DNA from: Rhizobium bangladeshense
GTDB lineage: Bacteria; Pseudomonadota; Alphaproteobacteria; Rhizobiales; Rhizobiaceae
Assembly (NCBI RefSeq): GCF_017357245.1
Contig: NZ_CP071612.1
Coordinates: 3,413,001-3,477,000 of the forward strand
Length of the DNA: 64,000 bases
Direction: 5' to 3'
Positions within the stretch are counted from its first letter, which is position 1. The number at the start of each line of letters is the position of its first letter. The translations under genes were made by a program, and so were the position numbers. The notes beneath the pieces are model-generated. The model did not search any database. It saw nothing but the letters and a program-made list of their open reading frames with translations, and was not told where the DNA came from. Positions 35,216-44,320 of the stretch are shown piece after piece.

Positions 35216-38200
35216 ATGACAGCGCGTCAACGCATCATTCCGGTGAGACGCGAATATAATCGCTGGGTCGCCAATCAGACGCTGGAAGATTACGCGTTGC
35301 GGTTTACCGCAAAGAGCGCCCGGCATTTCTCCTCCGAGCGCATTTCGCAGACGGCGATCGGCGCGATTTCGTTCCTGGCGCTGGAGGCGATCGGTGGCGC
35401 GATCACCCTCTCATACGGCACCACGAATGCCTTCTATGCCATCATCGGCGCCTCGATTGCCATGCTTGCGATCGGATGGCCGATCAGTCGCTATGCCATC
35501 CGTCACGGCGTCGACATCGATCTTCTGACGCGCGGCGCCGGCTTCGGCTATATCGGCTCGACCATCACCTCGCTGATCTATGCGAGCTTCACCTTCATGC
35601 TGTTTGCGATCGAAGCCTCGATCATGTCCGGGGCGCTGGAACTCACCCTCGGCATACCGCTCTGGATCGGCTATATCATCAGCGCCGTCATGGTAATTCC
35701 GCTGGTGACGCACGGCGTACGGCTGATCAGCAAGTTCCAGCTGATGACCCAGCCCTTCTGGATCGTGTTGAACATCCTGCCCTTCATCTTCATCGCCTTC
35801 ATGGACTGGGAAAAGTTCGATCTCTGGCGCGCCTTCGCCGGCATCCGCGACGCCTCCGGCCCTCCGGGAACCGTCGCCGAATTTGATTTGGTTGAATTCG
35901 GCGCAGCTTCCGCCGTTATCCTGGCGCTGATGTCGCAGATCGGCGAACAGGCCGATTTCCTGCGCTTCCTGCCGCCGGTCCCGCAGCGCAAGTGGCGCCA
36001 TCGCCTCGCCGTCTTCCTCGCCGGTCCTGGCTGGGTCATCATCGGGGCGCCGAAACTGCTTGCTGGCTCGTTCCTTGTCGTGCTGACCTTCACCTCGGGC
36101 GTGCCTCTCGACCGTGCCGCCGATCCGGCGCAGATGTATCTGACCGCCTTCGGCTACATGGTTCCCTGGCACAACGCCGCACTGCTGTTGATGGCGGCCT
36201 TTGTCGTTGTCTCGCAGCTGAAAATCAACGTGATGAACGCCTATGCCGGATCGCTAGCCTGGTCGAATTTCTTCTCGCGACTGACACACAGCCATCCCGG
36301 CCGCGTTATCTGGCTGGTGTTCAACGTCGCGATCGCGCTGCTTTTGATGGAGCTCGGCATCTACAGGCTACTGGAAGAGACGCTCGGCATCTTCTCGATC
36401 ATCGCCATGGCCTGGCTCTGCACGATATCAGCCGATCTTTTCATCAACAAGCCGCTGGGGCTCGCCCCTCCCGGAATCGAATTCAAGCGCGCCCATCTCT
36501 ACGATATCAACCCGGTCGGCCTAGGCGCCATGACGCTGTCGGCAACGGTATCGCTGGTCGCCCATTTCGGCGCTTTCGGCGAGACAGCCGCTTCGCTCGC
36601 ACCCTATATCACCCTCGTCATCGCGCTCATCGCCACGCCTACGCTCGCCTGGGCGACGAATGGCAAATTCTATCTCGCCCGCAAACCGCGCCAGAGCTGG
36701 AAGAAGCTGACGAGCATCACCTGCTCGGTCTGCGAACATCCTTTCGAGCCGGAAGATATGGCATGGTGCCCGGCATACGCCGCGCCGATCTGCTCGCTCT
36801 GCTGCTCGCTGGACAGCCGCTGCCACGACATGTGCAAGCCGGCGGCCCGTTTCAACGCGCAGGTCGGCACCGTCGCTAGGACGCTGCTGCCGGAAAGCGT
36901 CATCGGCAAGCTGACGACGCGCCTCGGACGCTATGGCATCGCTGTCGCGCTGGCGCTGACCGCCATCGGTGCGATCCTGGCGATGATCGCCCATCAGGTC
37001 GCCTCCGCCTCGCCCGAGACGGCCGAAGTCGTCAACCGCACCATCCTCATCGTCTTCTTCGTCTTCTCGGTAATTTCAGGCGTCGTCTGCTGGTTCTATG
37101 TGCTCGCCCATGACAGCCGCGTCGTCGCAGAGGAGGAGTCCTCGCGCCAGAACACGCTGCTGCTCAAGGAGATCGCCGCCCACAAGAAGACCGACGCCGC
37201 CCTGCAGAATGCCAAGGAAACGGCCGAAGCCGCCAACCGCGCCAAGAGCCGCTATGTCGTCGGCCTCAGCCACGAACTGCGCACGCCGCTGAACGCCGTG
37301 CTTGGCTATGCCCAGATCCTCGAGCGCGACGAGACGATCCCGGCGCCGCGCCAATCCTCGATCAAAGTCATCCGCCGCAGCGCCGAGCATCTCTCCGGCC
37401 TGATCGATGGTCTTCTCGACATCTCCAAGATCGAGGCCGGCCGCCTGCAGGTCTACTCCAATGAGACCAACATCCAGGATTTCCTCGACCAGATCATCGA
37501 GTTGTTCCGCCCGCAGGCGCAGGCAAAGGGGCTTGCCTTCTTGCATGAGCGCTCGCCAGCCCTGCCGCAATTCGTCCGCACCGATGAAAAGCGGCTGCGC
37601 CAGATCCTCGTCAACCTGCTCTCCAATGCCATCAAGTTCACCGACGAGGGCAGCGTCACCTTCGATGTCGGCTACCGGAGCCAGGTTGCGACCTTCACCG
37701 TCACCGATACCGGCCGCGGCATCGCCGAGAAGGACCTGACGCGCATCTACGAACCCTTCCAGCGGGGCGAGGCAGACATGGTGCGGCCGATGCCTGGCCT
37801 TGGCCTCGGCCTTACCATTACGCGACTTCTGACCAACACGCTCGGCGGCGAGATTGCGGTTTCGAGCGTCAAGGACGAAGGTTCGACCTTCCGCGTGCGG
37901 TTGATGCTGTCCGCCGTCATGCGCGCCGCCGCGCCGCCGCAGGAAAAACGCATCGCCGGCTACGACGGCCCGCGCCGCACGATCGTCGTCGTCGATGACA
38001 ATGAGGATCACCGCGAGATGATGCGCGAAATCCTCGCGCCGCTCGATTTCACCGTGCTCACGGCGGCAGGAGGTGCGGAATGCCTGACGCTGATCGACGG
38101 CATCATGCCCGATCTCTTCCTCGTGGATATACTGATGCCCGGCATGAGCGGCTGGCAGCTCGTCTCGCGCCTGCGCGAGGCCGGCCAGACAGCGCCGGTG

Positions 38201-38599
38201 CTGATGCTTTCGGCCAATATCGGCGATGCGATGGTTCTGAGCGATAGCGACGACAGCCACAATGATGCCATCGGCAAACCGGTCGATATCCGCCAGCTGC
38301 GCGACAGGCTCGCTTTGCATCTCGGCCTGAACTGGGTCTATGCCGATGAGGCGCCCATCGCTCCTGCAAAGACCGAAGCGCCGATGCTGAGCCCGGGTGC
38401 TGCCCATGTGCAGGAATTGCTGCGGCTCGGCGAGATCGGCTACATCAGGGGCATCGAAGCCAAGCTTTCGGACCTTGCCAACCTGGAGGAAAATCGGCCA
38501 TTCACGGAAGCTCTTCGACCCTATGTCGCCGCCTTCGATTTAGCCGGCTTCATGACCTTCCTAAACGACTTCGACGAAAAGGTGGAATACATTGGCTGA
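35216..38599 (+). CDS. Hybrid histidine kinase with NCS1-permease-like sensor and Cys-rich knuckle
   Basis: This 1127-residue protein has the following order. Residues about 1-490 are a 10-12-helix membrane domain resembling NCS1 purine/cytosine permeases (LEDYALRFTAKSARHFSSERISQTAIGAISFLALEAIGGAI; FLPPVPQRKWRHR). Residues 503-540 are a cytosolic knuckle with eight cysteines (503, 506, 518, 526, 529, 530, 536, 540), like a zinc-binding cross-brace. One or two more helices lie near 570-640. A coiled linker leads to a HisKA dimer with H686 (VGLSHELRTPLNA) and an HATPase. A receiver with D971 is followed by about 80 C-terminal residues. The next gene, a LuxR-type regulator, overlaps it by 8 bp. 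The sensor probably binds a nitrogen compound; this is inferred from the transporter fold and the flanking importers. Confidence 0.93.
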   Translation: MTARQRIIPVRREYNRWVANQTLEDYALRFTAKSARHFSSERISQTAIGAISFLALEAIGGAITLSYGTTNAFYAIIGASIAMLAIGWPISRYAIRHGVDIDLLTRGAGFGYIGSTITSLIYASFTFMLFAIEASIMSGALELTLGIPLWIGYIISAVMVIPLVTHGVRLISKFQLMTQPFWIVLNILPFIFIAFMDWEKFDLWRAFAGIRDASGPPGTVAEFDLVEFGAASAVILALMSQIGEQADFLRFLPPVPQRKWRHRLAVFLAGPGWVIIGAPKLLAGSFLVVLTFTSGVPLDRAADPAQMYLTAFGYMVPWHNAALLLMAAFVVVSQLKINVMNAYAGSLAWSNFFSRLTHSHPGRVIWLVFNVAIALLLMELGIYRLLEETLGIFSIIAMAWLCTISADLFINKPLGLAPPGIEFKRAHLYDINPVGLGAMTLSATVSLVAHFGAFGETAASLAPYITLVIALIATPTLAWATNGKFYLARKPRQSWKKLTSITCSVCEHPFEPEDMAWCPAYAAPICSLCCSLDSRCHDMCKPAARFNAQVGTVARTLLPESVIGKLTTRLGRYGIAVALALTAIGAILAMIAHQVASASPETAEVVNRTILIVFFVFSVISGVVCWFYVLAHDSRVVAEEESSRQNTLLLKEIAAHKKTDAALQNAKETAEAANRAKSRYVVGLSHELRTPLNAVLGYAQILERDETIPAPRQSSIKVIRRSAEHLSGLIDGLLDISKIEAGRLQVYSNETNIQDFLDQIIELFRPQAQAKGLAFLHERSPALPQFVRTDEKRLRQILVNLLSNAIKFTDEGSVTFDVGYRSQVATFTVTDTGRGIAEKDLTRIYEPFQRGEADMVRPMPGLGLGLTITRLLTNTLGGEIAVSSVKDEGSTFRVRLMLSAVMRAAAPPQEKRIAGYDGPRRTIVVVDDNEDHREMMREILAPLDFTVLTAAGGAECLTLIDGIMPDLFLVDILMPGMSGWQLVSRLREAGQTAPVLMLSANIGDAMVLSDSDDSHNDAIGKPVDIRQLRDRLALHLGLNWVYADEAPIAPAKTEAPMLSPGAAHVQELLRLGEIGYIRGIEAKLSDLANLEENRPFTEALRPYVAAFDLAGFMTFLNDFDEKVEYIG

Positions 38600-39509
38600 G
38601 CCGGCCCTCCCTCGCGACATTGTTCTGCTTGTCGACGACTCGCCCGAAGCGCTCGGCTTCCTCACAGATGCGCTCGAACAGTCCGGCTTCTCCGTTCTGA
38701 TCGCCACCTCGGGCACGGCGGCACTTGGCATCGTAGAGCGGATCACGCCCGATCTCATCCTGCTCGACGCCGTCATGCCTGTGATGGACGGCTTCGAGAC
38801 CTGCCGCAGGCTGAAGGCGAATGCCGCCGTCGCCCAGGTGCCGGTCATCTTCATGACCGGCCTGACGGAAACCGAGCATGTCGTGCATGCGCTGGAATCC
38901 GGCGGCGTCGACTACCTCAGCAAGCCGATCAACATCGACGAACTGCGCGCCCGCATCCGCGTTCACCTGCGCAATGCACGCTCGACCCAGAGCGCCCGTG
39001 TTGCACTCGATGCCGCTGGCCGCCATTTGCTGGCTGTCAAGGGCGATGGCGCCATTCATTGGTCGACGCCGCAGGCGACGCGGCTGGTCAATGCCGCCTT
39101 GGGCAGCGACGACGGCATGGAGATCGTCGTCCGCCAAATCGCTGGCTGGATGCGCGACCGCATGGCAGCAGCGCGCGATGGCATCATCTCGATCACCGAT
39201 GCTGGCCAGGCTGCGCTGCAGCTCGCCTTCCTCGGCGCGATCGGCCCGGACGAATATCTCTTCCGTCTTACCGCCGCCAGCCAGCGCAGCGATGATGAGG
39301 TGCTGCGCCAGCGCTTCTCGCTCACGCAACGGGAATCCGAAGTGCTGCTCTGGATTGCCAAGGGCAAAGCCAACCGCGATATCGGCGAAATACTGGGACT
39401 GTCGGCGCGCACCGTGAACAAACACCTCGAGCAGATCTACGTGAAGCTCGGCGTGGAAAACCGGGCATCGGCCGCAGTCAAGGCGACGCATGTCCTGCAT
39501 GAGATGTGA
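38592..39509 (+). CDS. Response regulator, receiver plus LuxR-type helix-turn-helix
   Basis: This 305-residue protein has an N-terminal receiver (VLLVDDSPEALGFL-like acidic pocket; phosphosite D59 in LILLDAVMPVMDG; lysine in YLSKPIN). A middle region of about 110 residues has no recognised domain, and a C-terminal LuxR/FixJ helix-turn-helix follows (LTQRESEVLLWIAKGKANRDIGEILGLSARTVNKHLEQIYVKLGV). It starts with TTG inside the end of the kinase gene, so the pair is translationally coupled and almost certainly works together. Likely targets are nearby transport genes, which is an inference. Confidence 0.93.
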   Translation: MAEPALPRDIVLLVDDSPEALGFLTDALEQSGFSVLIATSGTAALGIVERITPDLILLDAVMPVMDGFETCRRLKANAAVAQVPVIFMTGLTETEHVVHALESGGVDYLSKPINIDELRARIRVHLRNARSTQSARVALDAAGRHLLAVKGDGAIHWSTPQATRLVNAALGSDDGMEIVVRQIAGWMRDRMAAARDGIISITDAGQAALQLAFLGAIGPDEYLFRLTAASQRSDDEVLRQRFSLTQRESEVLLWIAKGKANRDIGEILGLSARTVNKHLEQIYVKLGVENRASAAVKATHVLHEM

Positions 39510-39630
39510 GGGATAGCCGAGGGCCCTCCGTGGTTCGCGTCTCCTCCGCCGCACCGCCGACATGCGGCAGCAGATTCCACTTCTCCATCCGTGCAAGCCA
39601 GCGCCGCGTCCGCGGTGGTGAAGTGCTGCC

Positions 39631-39660
39631 AAAAAAGAAGCCCGGTCGAAACCGGGCTTC
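39631..39660 (-). terminator. Terminator after braC
   Basis: On the minus strand GAAGCCCGGT and ACCGGGCTTC form a perfect 10-bp stem around TTCG and are followed by TTTTTT. It lies about 30 bp after the braC stop. Confidence 0.93.
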
Positions 39661-39691
39661 AATGATCATATTCTCGGAAAGGAAGTAAAGC

Positions 39692-40813
39692 TTACATGCC
39701 CTGCGGGACGTAGGTGTACTTGCCGTCCGGGCCCTTCTTCCATTCGTACATGATGTAACCAGGAATTTTCGGGTCGCCCTTTTCGTCGAACGAGATGTCG
39801 CCGAGAACGGTCGGGAACGGACCCTTTTCCTTCATCGCCGTGGCGACGGCTTCAGGATCGAGCGAACCGGCAGCCTTGGCAGCACCGGCGATCGCCTGCA
39901 TCGCGGCGTAGGAATAGAGCGTGTAGGCTTCAGGATTGAAACCGGCAGCCTTGAACTTTTCGACGAGTTCCTTGTTGGCCGGGTTCAGCGTCGGATCGGG
40001 GCCGAAGGTGTTCAGGGTCCCGGCAACGGCGTCGCCAGCGATCGATGCCAGTTCGTTCGAAACGATACCATCGCCCGAAACCAGCGTTGCCTTCAGGCCC
40101 TGGTCGGCGGCCTGACGGATGATGAGACCGGCTTCGGTGTGCAGACCGCCCCAATAGATGATCGAGACACCGGCTTCCTTCATCTTGGCGATGAGGGCCG
40201 AGAAGTCCTTGTCGCCGACGTTGATGCCTTCGTACATGGCTTCCGTGACACCAGCGGCATTCATGGCCTTCTTGGTTTCGTCGGCGAGGCCCTGACCGTA
40301 GGGGGTCTTGTCATGGACGACGGCGATCTTGGCGTCCTTGAAGTGGTCGGCAAGATACTTGCCGGCAATGGCGCCCTGCTGGTCGTCACGGCCGCAGGTG
40401 CGGAACGTGTTCCAGAGGCCGCGCTCGGTGAACTTCGGGTTCGTGGCGGCCGGGGTGATTTCGAGAATGCCGTTTTCGGCGTAGACTTCCGAAGCCGGGA
40501 TGGAAACGCCCGAGTTGAAGTGGCCGATGACGAACTTGACGCCGTCGGCAACGAATTTGTTAGCGACCGAAATGCCCTGCTTCGGGTCGGAGACGTCGTC
40601 GCCGAGCTCGATCTTGATCTGCTCGCCGTTGATGCCGCCGGCAGCGTTGATGTCGGCAGCCGCCTGCTCGGCACCCTTCTGAAGCTGAGCGCCGAAAGCG
40701 GCGTTCGGGCCGGTCAGCGGACCAGCCACGGCGATGAGGACGTCGGCCCAAGCGTTGCCGCTGAAGGCGACCATCGCCGTCAGAGCCACTGCCGACAGAA
40801 GAGACTTCTTCAT
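39692..40813 (-). CDS. braC: Branched-chain/broad amino-acid binding protein BraC
   Basis: This 373-residue periplasmic protein has a signal peptide ([19 protein letters not shown]) and the LivJ/BraC fold ([79 protein letters not shown]). It feeds the BraDEFG membrane complex. It is last in the cluster with a 120-bp gap before it, and a strong terminator follows. Confidence 0.95.
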   Translation of the reverse strand: MKKSLLSAVALTAMVAFSGNAWADVLIAVAGPLTGPNAAFGAQLQKGAEQAAADINAAGGINGEQIKIELGDDVSDPKQGISVANKFVADGVKFVIGHFNSGVSIPASEVYAENGILEITPAATNPKFTERGLWNTFRTCGRDDQQGAIAGKYLADHFKDAKIAVVHDKTPYGQGLADETKKAMNAAGVTEAMYEGINVGDKDFSALIAKMKEAGVSIIYWGGLHTEAGLIIRQAADQGLKATLVSGDGIVSNELASIAGDAVAGTLNTFGPDPTLNPANKELVEKFKAAGFNPEAYTLYSYAAMQAIAGAAKAAGSLDPEAVATAMKEKGPFPTVLGDISFDEKGDPKIPGYIMYEWKKGPDGKYTYVPQGM

Positions 40814-40933
40814 ATTGTTACTCCCAATTTTTGGGCGGGTTCCGGTCCAAGGCCCGACGCATTACCCACCATTGACTGCGCCAGGAAAGCTGTTCCACTC
40901 TGAAGGCAATTCATGCCTAGTTTCAACGGACTG

Positions 40934-41287
40934 TCAATGTTTGTCCTTCCACGAAAACGCGGAAGTTTTTTCGTACAGCCAGTAATAGTTGTTGACCATT
41001 TGATTGGTGCGGCGGTAGCGGAAGCCGGCCGTCGAGAAGACCAGCAGCGTCACGAAGTCGAGGATATAGTAAAAGGCGTTGAGCATCGGCCCATTGAACA
41101 AGGCATGATGCAGGAACTGCATCGCCCAGGCGAGCAGAAATGTGTAGACGATGACCAGCGGATAGTCGCCCCAGCCCTCGGCAACCGCTTTGCCAGCGCG
41201 CCAAGCCGTCCAGAAGCCTAAGAGCAAGACGATGACACGGATCGCCACAAGGGGACCGGCATCCGCTTCGAAGAAAAGTCCCTGCAT
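40934..41287 (-). CDS. Small membrane protein of the bra cluster (DUF6867-like)
   Basis: This 117-residue protein has two or three membrane helices (LVAIRVIVLLLGFWTAWRAG; YPLVIVYTFLLAWAMQFLHHALF; FYYILDFVTLLVFSTAGF) and a basic, aromatic C-terminal end. From memory it fits DUF6867, small proteins found next to Bra-type transporters in alphaproteobacteria. The ATG at 41287 with an AGGAGAG-type site is the likely start. It lies between braG and braC in the same direction. A helper role in the transporter is a guess. Confidence 0.8.
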   Translation of the reverse strand: MQGLFFEADAGPLVAIRVIVLLLGFWTAWRAGKAVAEGWGDYPLVIVYTFLLAWAMQFLHHALFNGPMLNAFYYILDFVTLLVFSTAGFRYRRTNQMVNNYYWLYEKTSAFSWKDKH

Positions 41288-41306
41288 ATCAAACTCTCCT
41301 TTCGAC

Positions 41307-42050
41307 CTAGTGTCTTCCGCCTTCGAGATAGGCGGCGCGGACCTCGGGATTGGCAAGAAGCTCCTTGCCGGAGCCGCTCATCGTCACCTTGCCGTTCACC
41401 ATCACGTAGGCGCGGTGAGAAAGCCTGAGGGCGGCGAACGCGTTCTGCTCGACGAGGAAAACGGTTAGCCCCTCCGCCTCGTTGAGCTTCTTGATCGCCT
41501 CGAAGATGCCCTTGACGATCAGCGGCGCAAGTCCGAGCGAGGGTTCGTCGAGAAGCAATAGCTTCGGGCGCGCCATCAGCGCGCGGCCGATCGACAGCAT
41601 CTGCTGCTCACCGCCCGAAAGTGTTCCGCCACGCTGGGCATGACGTTCCTTGAGACGCGGGAAGAGCGTGAAGATCTTCTCGACGTCTTCGGCAAAGTGT
41701 TTCAGATTGTCGAGGCCGGCGCCCATCTGGAGATTTTCCATGACCGTCATGCGCGGAAAGATGCGGCGCCCTTCCGGCGACTGCGCAATGCGCAGCCGTG
41801 CGATTTCGTGTGTGGGCATACGGGTGATCTCGCGGCCCTCGAAGACGACCGAACCGGTGCGCGCCTGGGGGCTGCCGCAGATCGTCATCATCAGCGTCGA
41901 CTTGCCGGCGCCGTTGGCGCCAATCAGGCTGACGATCTCGCCCTTGTTGACCTGTACATCAATGCCGGCGAGCGCTCGGATATTGCCATAATAAGTTTCG
42001 ACGCCATTCACCTGAAGGAGCGGTTGACCCGTCATTACTGCATCGCCCAT
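41307..42050 (-). CDS. braG: Amino-acid ABC transporter ATP-binding protein BraG
   Basis: This 247-residue LivF-type ATPase has the Walker A motif GANGAGKST, the signature LSGGEQQMLSIGRAL, the Walker B LLLLDEPSLGLAPL and the VEQNAFAAL switch. It overlaps braF by one base (42050), so the two are coupled. Confidence 0.95.
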   Translation of the reverse strand: MGDAVMTGQPLLQVNGVETYYGNIRALAGIDVQVNKGEIVSLIGANGAGKSTLMMTICGSPQARTGSVVFEGREITRMPTHEIARLRIAQSPEGRRIFPRMTVMENLQMGAGLDNLKHFAEDVEKIFTLFPRLKERHAQRGGTLSGGEQQMLSIGRALMARPKLLLLDEPSLGLAPLIVKGIFEAIKKLNEAEGLTVFLVEQNAFAALRLSHRAYVMVNGKVTMSGSGKELLANPEVRAAYLEGGRH

Positions 42051-42928
42051 CAGTTTGCGCCTCCTTCGAGCTGCTCGACGGTTGCGATCACCTCTTCCAC
42101 TTCTTCATCCTCGACGCCGAGATAGGCCGCAATGACCCGCGGATCGTTCTTCACGTGATCCGGCGTGCCATCGGAAATCTTCTGACCATATTCGAGGACG
42201 ACGACGTGGTCGGAGATTTCCATGACCACCGACATGTCGTGCTCAATCAGCAGGATCGACGTTCCGGTTTCGGCGCGAATGCTCTTGAGCAGCGCGTTGA
42301 GCGTTGCCGATTCCCGTGGGTTGAGGCCGGCAGCCGGTTCATCCAGACAAAGCAGCTCCGGGCCGGTGCACATGGCGCGGGCGATTTCCAGACGCCGCTG
42401 GGCGCCGTAGGGCAAATCGCCGGCGGGGTCGTCGGCGCGGTCGATCAGGTCGGCCTTCTCGAGCCAGAAACGGGCGAGCTCGATCGCCCCGGCCGCTTCC
42501 CGCTTATAGGGGCCGACACCGATAAGGCCGAGGATCGTATAACCCGATGCCTTCATCAGCTTGTTGTGCTGGGCAACCAGCAGGTTTTCGAGAACGGTCA
42601 GACCGGAGAACAGCCGGATGTTCTGGAAGGTACGCGCGACCTTGGCATCCCTCGTGATGCGAAAATCCGGCAGGCGCTCTAGCAGATATTGCTTGCCGCT
42701 CTTCTGGTTGAACGTGATCATCCCCATTGTCGGCTTGTAAAAGCCGGTGATGCAGTTGAAAACAGTGGTCTTGCCTGCGCCGTTCGGCCCGATCAGAGCG
42801 GTGATATCGCCGCGCTTCGCTTCGAAGGAGAAGTCGTTGATGGCCATCAGGCCGCCGAACTTCATCGACAGATGTTCGACCTTGAGAAGGGTGTCATCAG
42901 ACATAGTATTCGTTACGGGGCTCATCAA
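42050..42928 (-). CDS. braF: Amino-acid ABC transporter ATP-binding protein BraF
   Basis: This 292-residue LivG-type ATPase has the Walker A motif GPNGAGKTT, the signature region LPYGAQRRLEIARAM, the Walker B LLCLDEPAAGLNPRE and the IEHDMSVVMEISD switch. An acidic tail follows the core (EDEEVEEVIATVEQLEGGAN), longer than in E. coli LivG. It overlaps braE by 4 bp. Confidence 0.95.
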   Translation of the reverse strand: MMSPVTNTMSDDTLLKVEHLSMKFGGLMAINDFSFEAKRGDITALIGPNGAGKTTVFNCITGFYKPTMGMITFNQKSGKQYLLERLPDFRITRDAKVARTFQNIRLFSGLTVLENLLVAQHNKLMKASGYTILGLIGVGPYKREAAGAIELARFWLEKADLIDRADDPAGDLPYGAQRRLEIARAMCTGPELLCLDEPAAGLNPRESATLNALLKSIRAETGTSILLIEHDMSVVMEISDHVVVLEYGQKISDGTPDHVKNDPRVIAAYLGVEDEEVEEVIATVEQLEGGAN

Positions 42929-44316
42929 CCATGGCCCTCCTTGATAAAGCTTCCGGATATCGCCTTGCGCTCTCTGAGGAAGGCTGTCGGCTCACGCGAG
43001 CCGACGAAGCCGCGCGGCTTGAACAGCATGACGATGACCATGGCGAGGCCGAAGATCAACATGCGGTAAAGTTCCGGCGTAAAATCCGGTCCGAAGATGA
43101 GTTTTAGGAAGCTCATCTCGCGCAGCAACTCGGTGCCGCCGACCATGACGATGGCGGCGATTGCAATGCCGGTCAATGACCCCATGCCGCCAAGGACAAC
43201 GATGGCGAGAATGACGGCCGATTCCAGGAAGACGAAGGATTCCGGCGAGACGAAGCCCTGGCGGGCGGCGAAGAACGAGCCGGCGAAACCGGCAAACATC
43301 GCGCCTGTCGCAAAGGCGGTTAGCTTAGTCGTCACCGTGTTGATGCCGAGCGAACGGCAGGCGATCTCATCCTCGCGCAAAGCTTCCCAGGCGCGTCCAA
43401 TCGGCATGCGGCGCAGCCGGATGGTGACATAGGCTGTCAGCATGCAGAGCGCCAGGATCAAATAGAACAGGAAGATCTTGTAGTAGGCCGAGGATATTGG
43501 CAGGTGAAACAGCTTCGCAAAACCGCCGGCCGTCGCGTCGAAGGGAATGCCGAAGAGGGTTGCCTTCGGGATGCTGGAGATACCGAAGGTGCCCTTCGTC
43601 ACTTCAGTCCAGTTGATGAGGACGAGACGAATGATCTCACCGAAGGCAAGCGTCACGATCGCGAGGTAATCGCCGCGCAAGCGCAGCACCGGGAATCCGA
43701 GAATGACGCCCCAAAGCGCCGCGAAGATGCCCGAAAGCGGCAGCAGCACCCAGAAGGACAGGCCGAAATAGCTTGAAAGCAGCGCGTAGGAATAGGCGCC
43801 GACGGCATAGAAGGCGACGTAGCCGAGGTCGAGCAGGCCGGCGAGGCCGACGACGATGTTCAACCCCCAGGCGAGCATCACATAGATCAGGATCTGGATG
43901 CCAAAATTGTCGACATATGTGAGCGAGCCCTGAGGGCCTTTGATCGCAACCACTACCATCGGATAAAGCAGCAGCGCGATCAGCGCGATCTTCAGGAAAT
44001 GCCGGTGGAAGAAGCTCTTCTCTGTCGAGATGTCGAGCTCGCCCTCGCGAGCCTTACTGAGCTTGCGGCGGTCAATATTCGGCCTGATGAAAACGACCAT
44101 GGCGAAGCGGCCGATAGCGGCGACCGCGACGAAGATCGCAAGCAGGCCCCAGCGCTGGACAATGATCAGCTCATTGCTGATGTTCTGATCGGTCTTGAGG
44201 CCGACATAGAGAACAAACATGCCGAACGACAGGACCGCTGCGAAAAGAGCTTCGGTAAGGCCTTTGCGGACAAGTCCGGCATCGGGCTTGCCTACAGAAT
44301 CTTCGATGTTTGCCAT
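42925..44316 (-). CDS. braE: Amino-acid ABC transporter permease BraE
   Basis: This 463-residue LivM-type permease has an N-terminal extension with three membrane segments and a charged stretch (FIRPNIDRRKLSKAREGELDIS). The core follows (YVMLAWGLNIVVGLAGLLDLGYVAFYAVGAYSYALL; LRLRGDYLAIVTLAFGEIIRLVLINW; GMGSLTGIAIAAIVMVGGTELLREM). The length is normal for LivM-like proteins with such an extension. It follows braD by 4 bp. Confidence 0.95.
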   Translation of the reverse strand: MANIEDSVGKPDAGLVRKGLTEALFAAVLSFGMFVLYVGLKTDQNISNELIIVQRWGLLAIFVAVAAIGRFAMVVFIRPNIDRRKLSKAREGELDISTEKSFFHRHFLKIALIALLLYPMVVVAIKGPQGSLTYVDNFGIQILIYVMLAWGLNIVVGLAGLLDLGYVAFYAVGAYSYALLSSYFGLSFWVLLPLSGIFAALWGVILGFPVLRLRGDYLAIVTLAFGEIIRLVLINWTEVTKGTFGISSIPKATLFGIPFDATAGGFAKLFHLPISSAYYKIFLFYLILALCMLTAYVTIRLRRMPIGRAWEALREDEIACRSLGINTVTTKLTAFATGAMFAGFAGSFFAARQGFVSPESFVFLESAVILAIVVLGGMGSLTGIAIAAIVMVGGTELLREMSFLKLIFGPDFTPELYRMLIFGLAMVIVMLFKPRGFVGSREPTAFLRERKAISGSFIKEGHG

Positions 44317-44320
44317 GACG

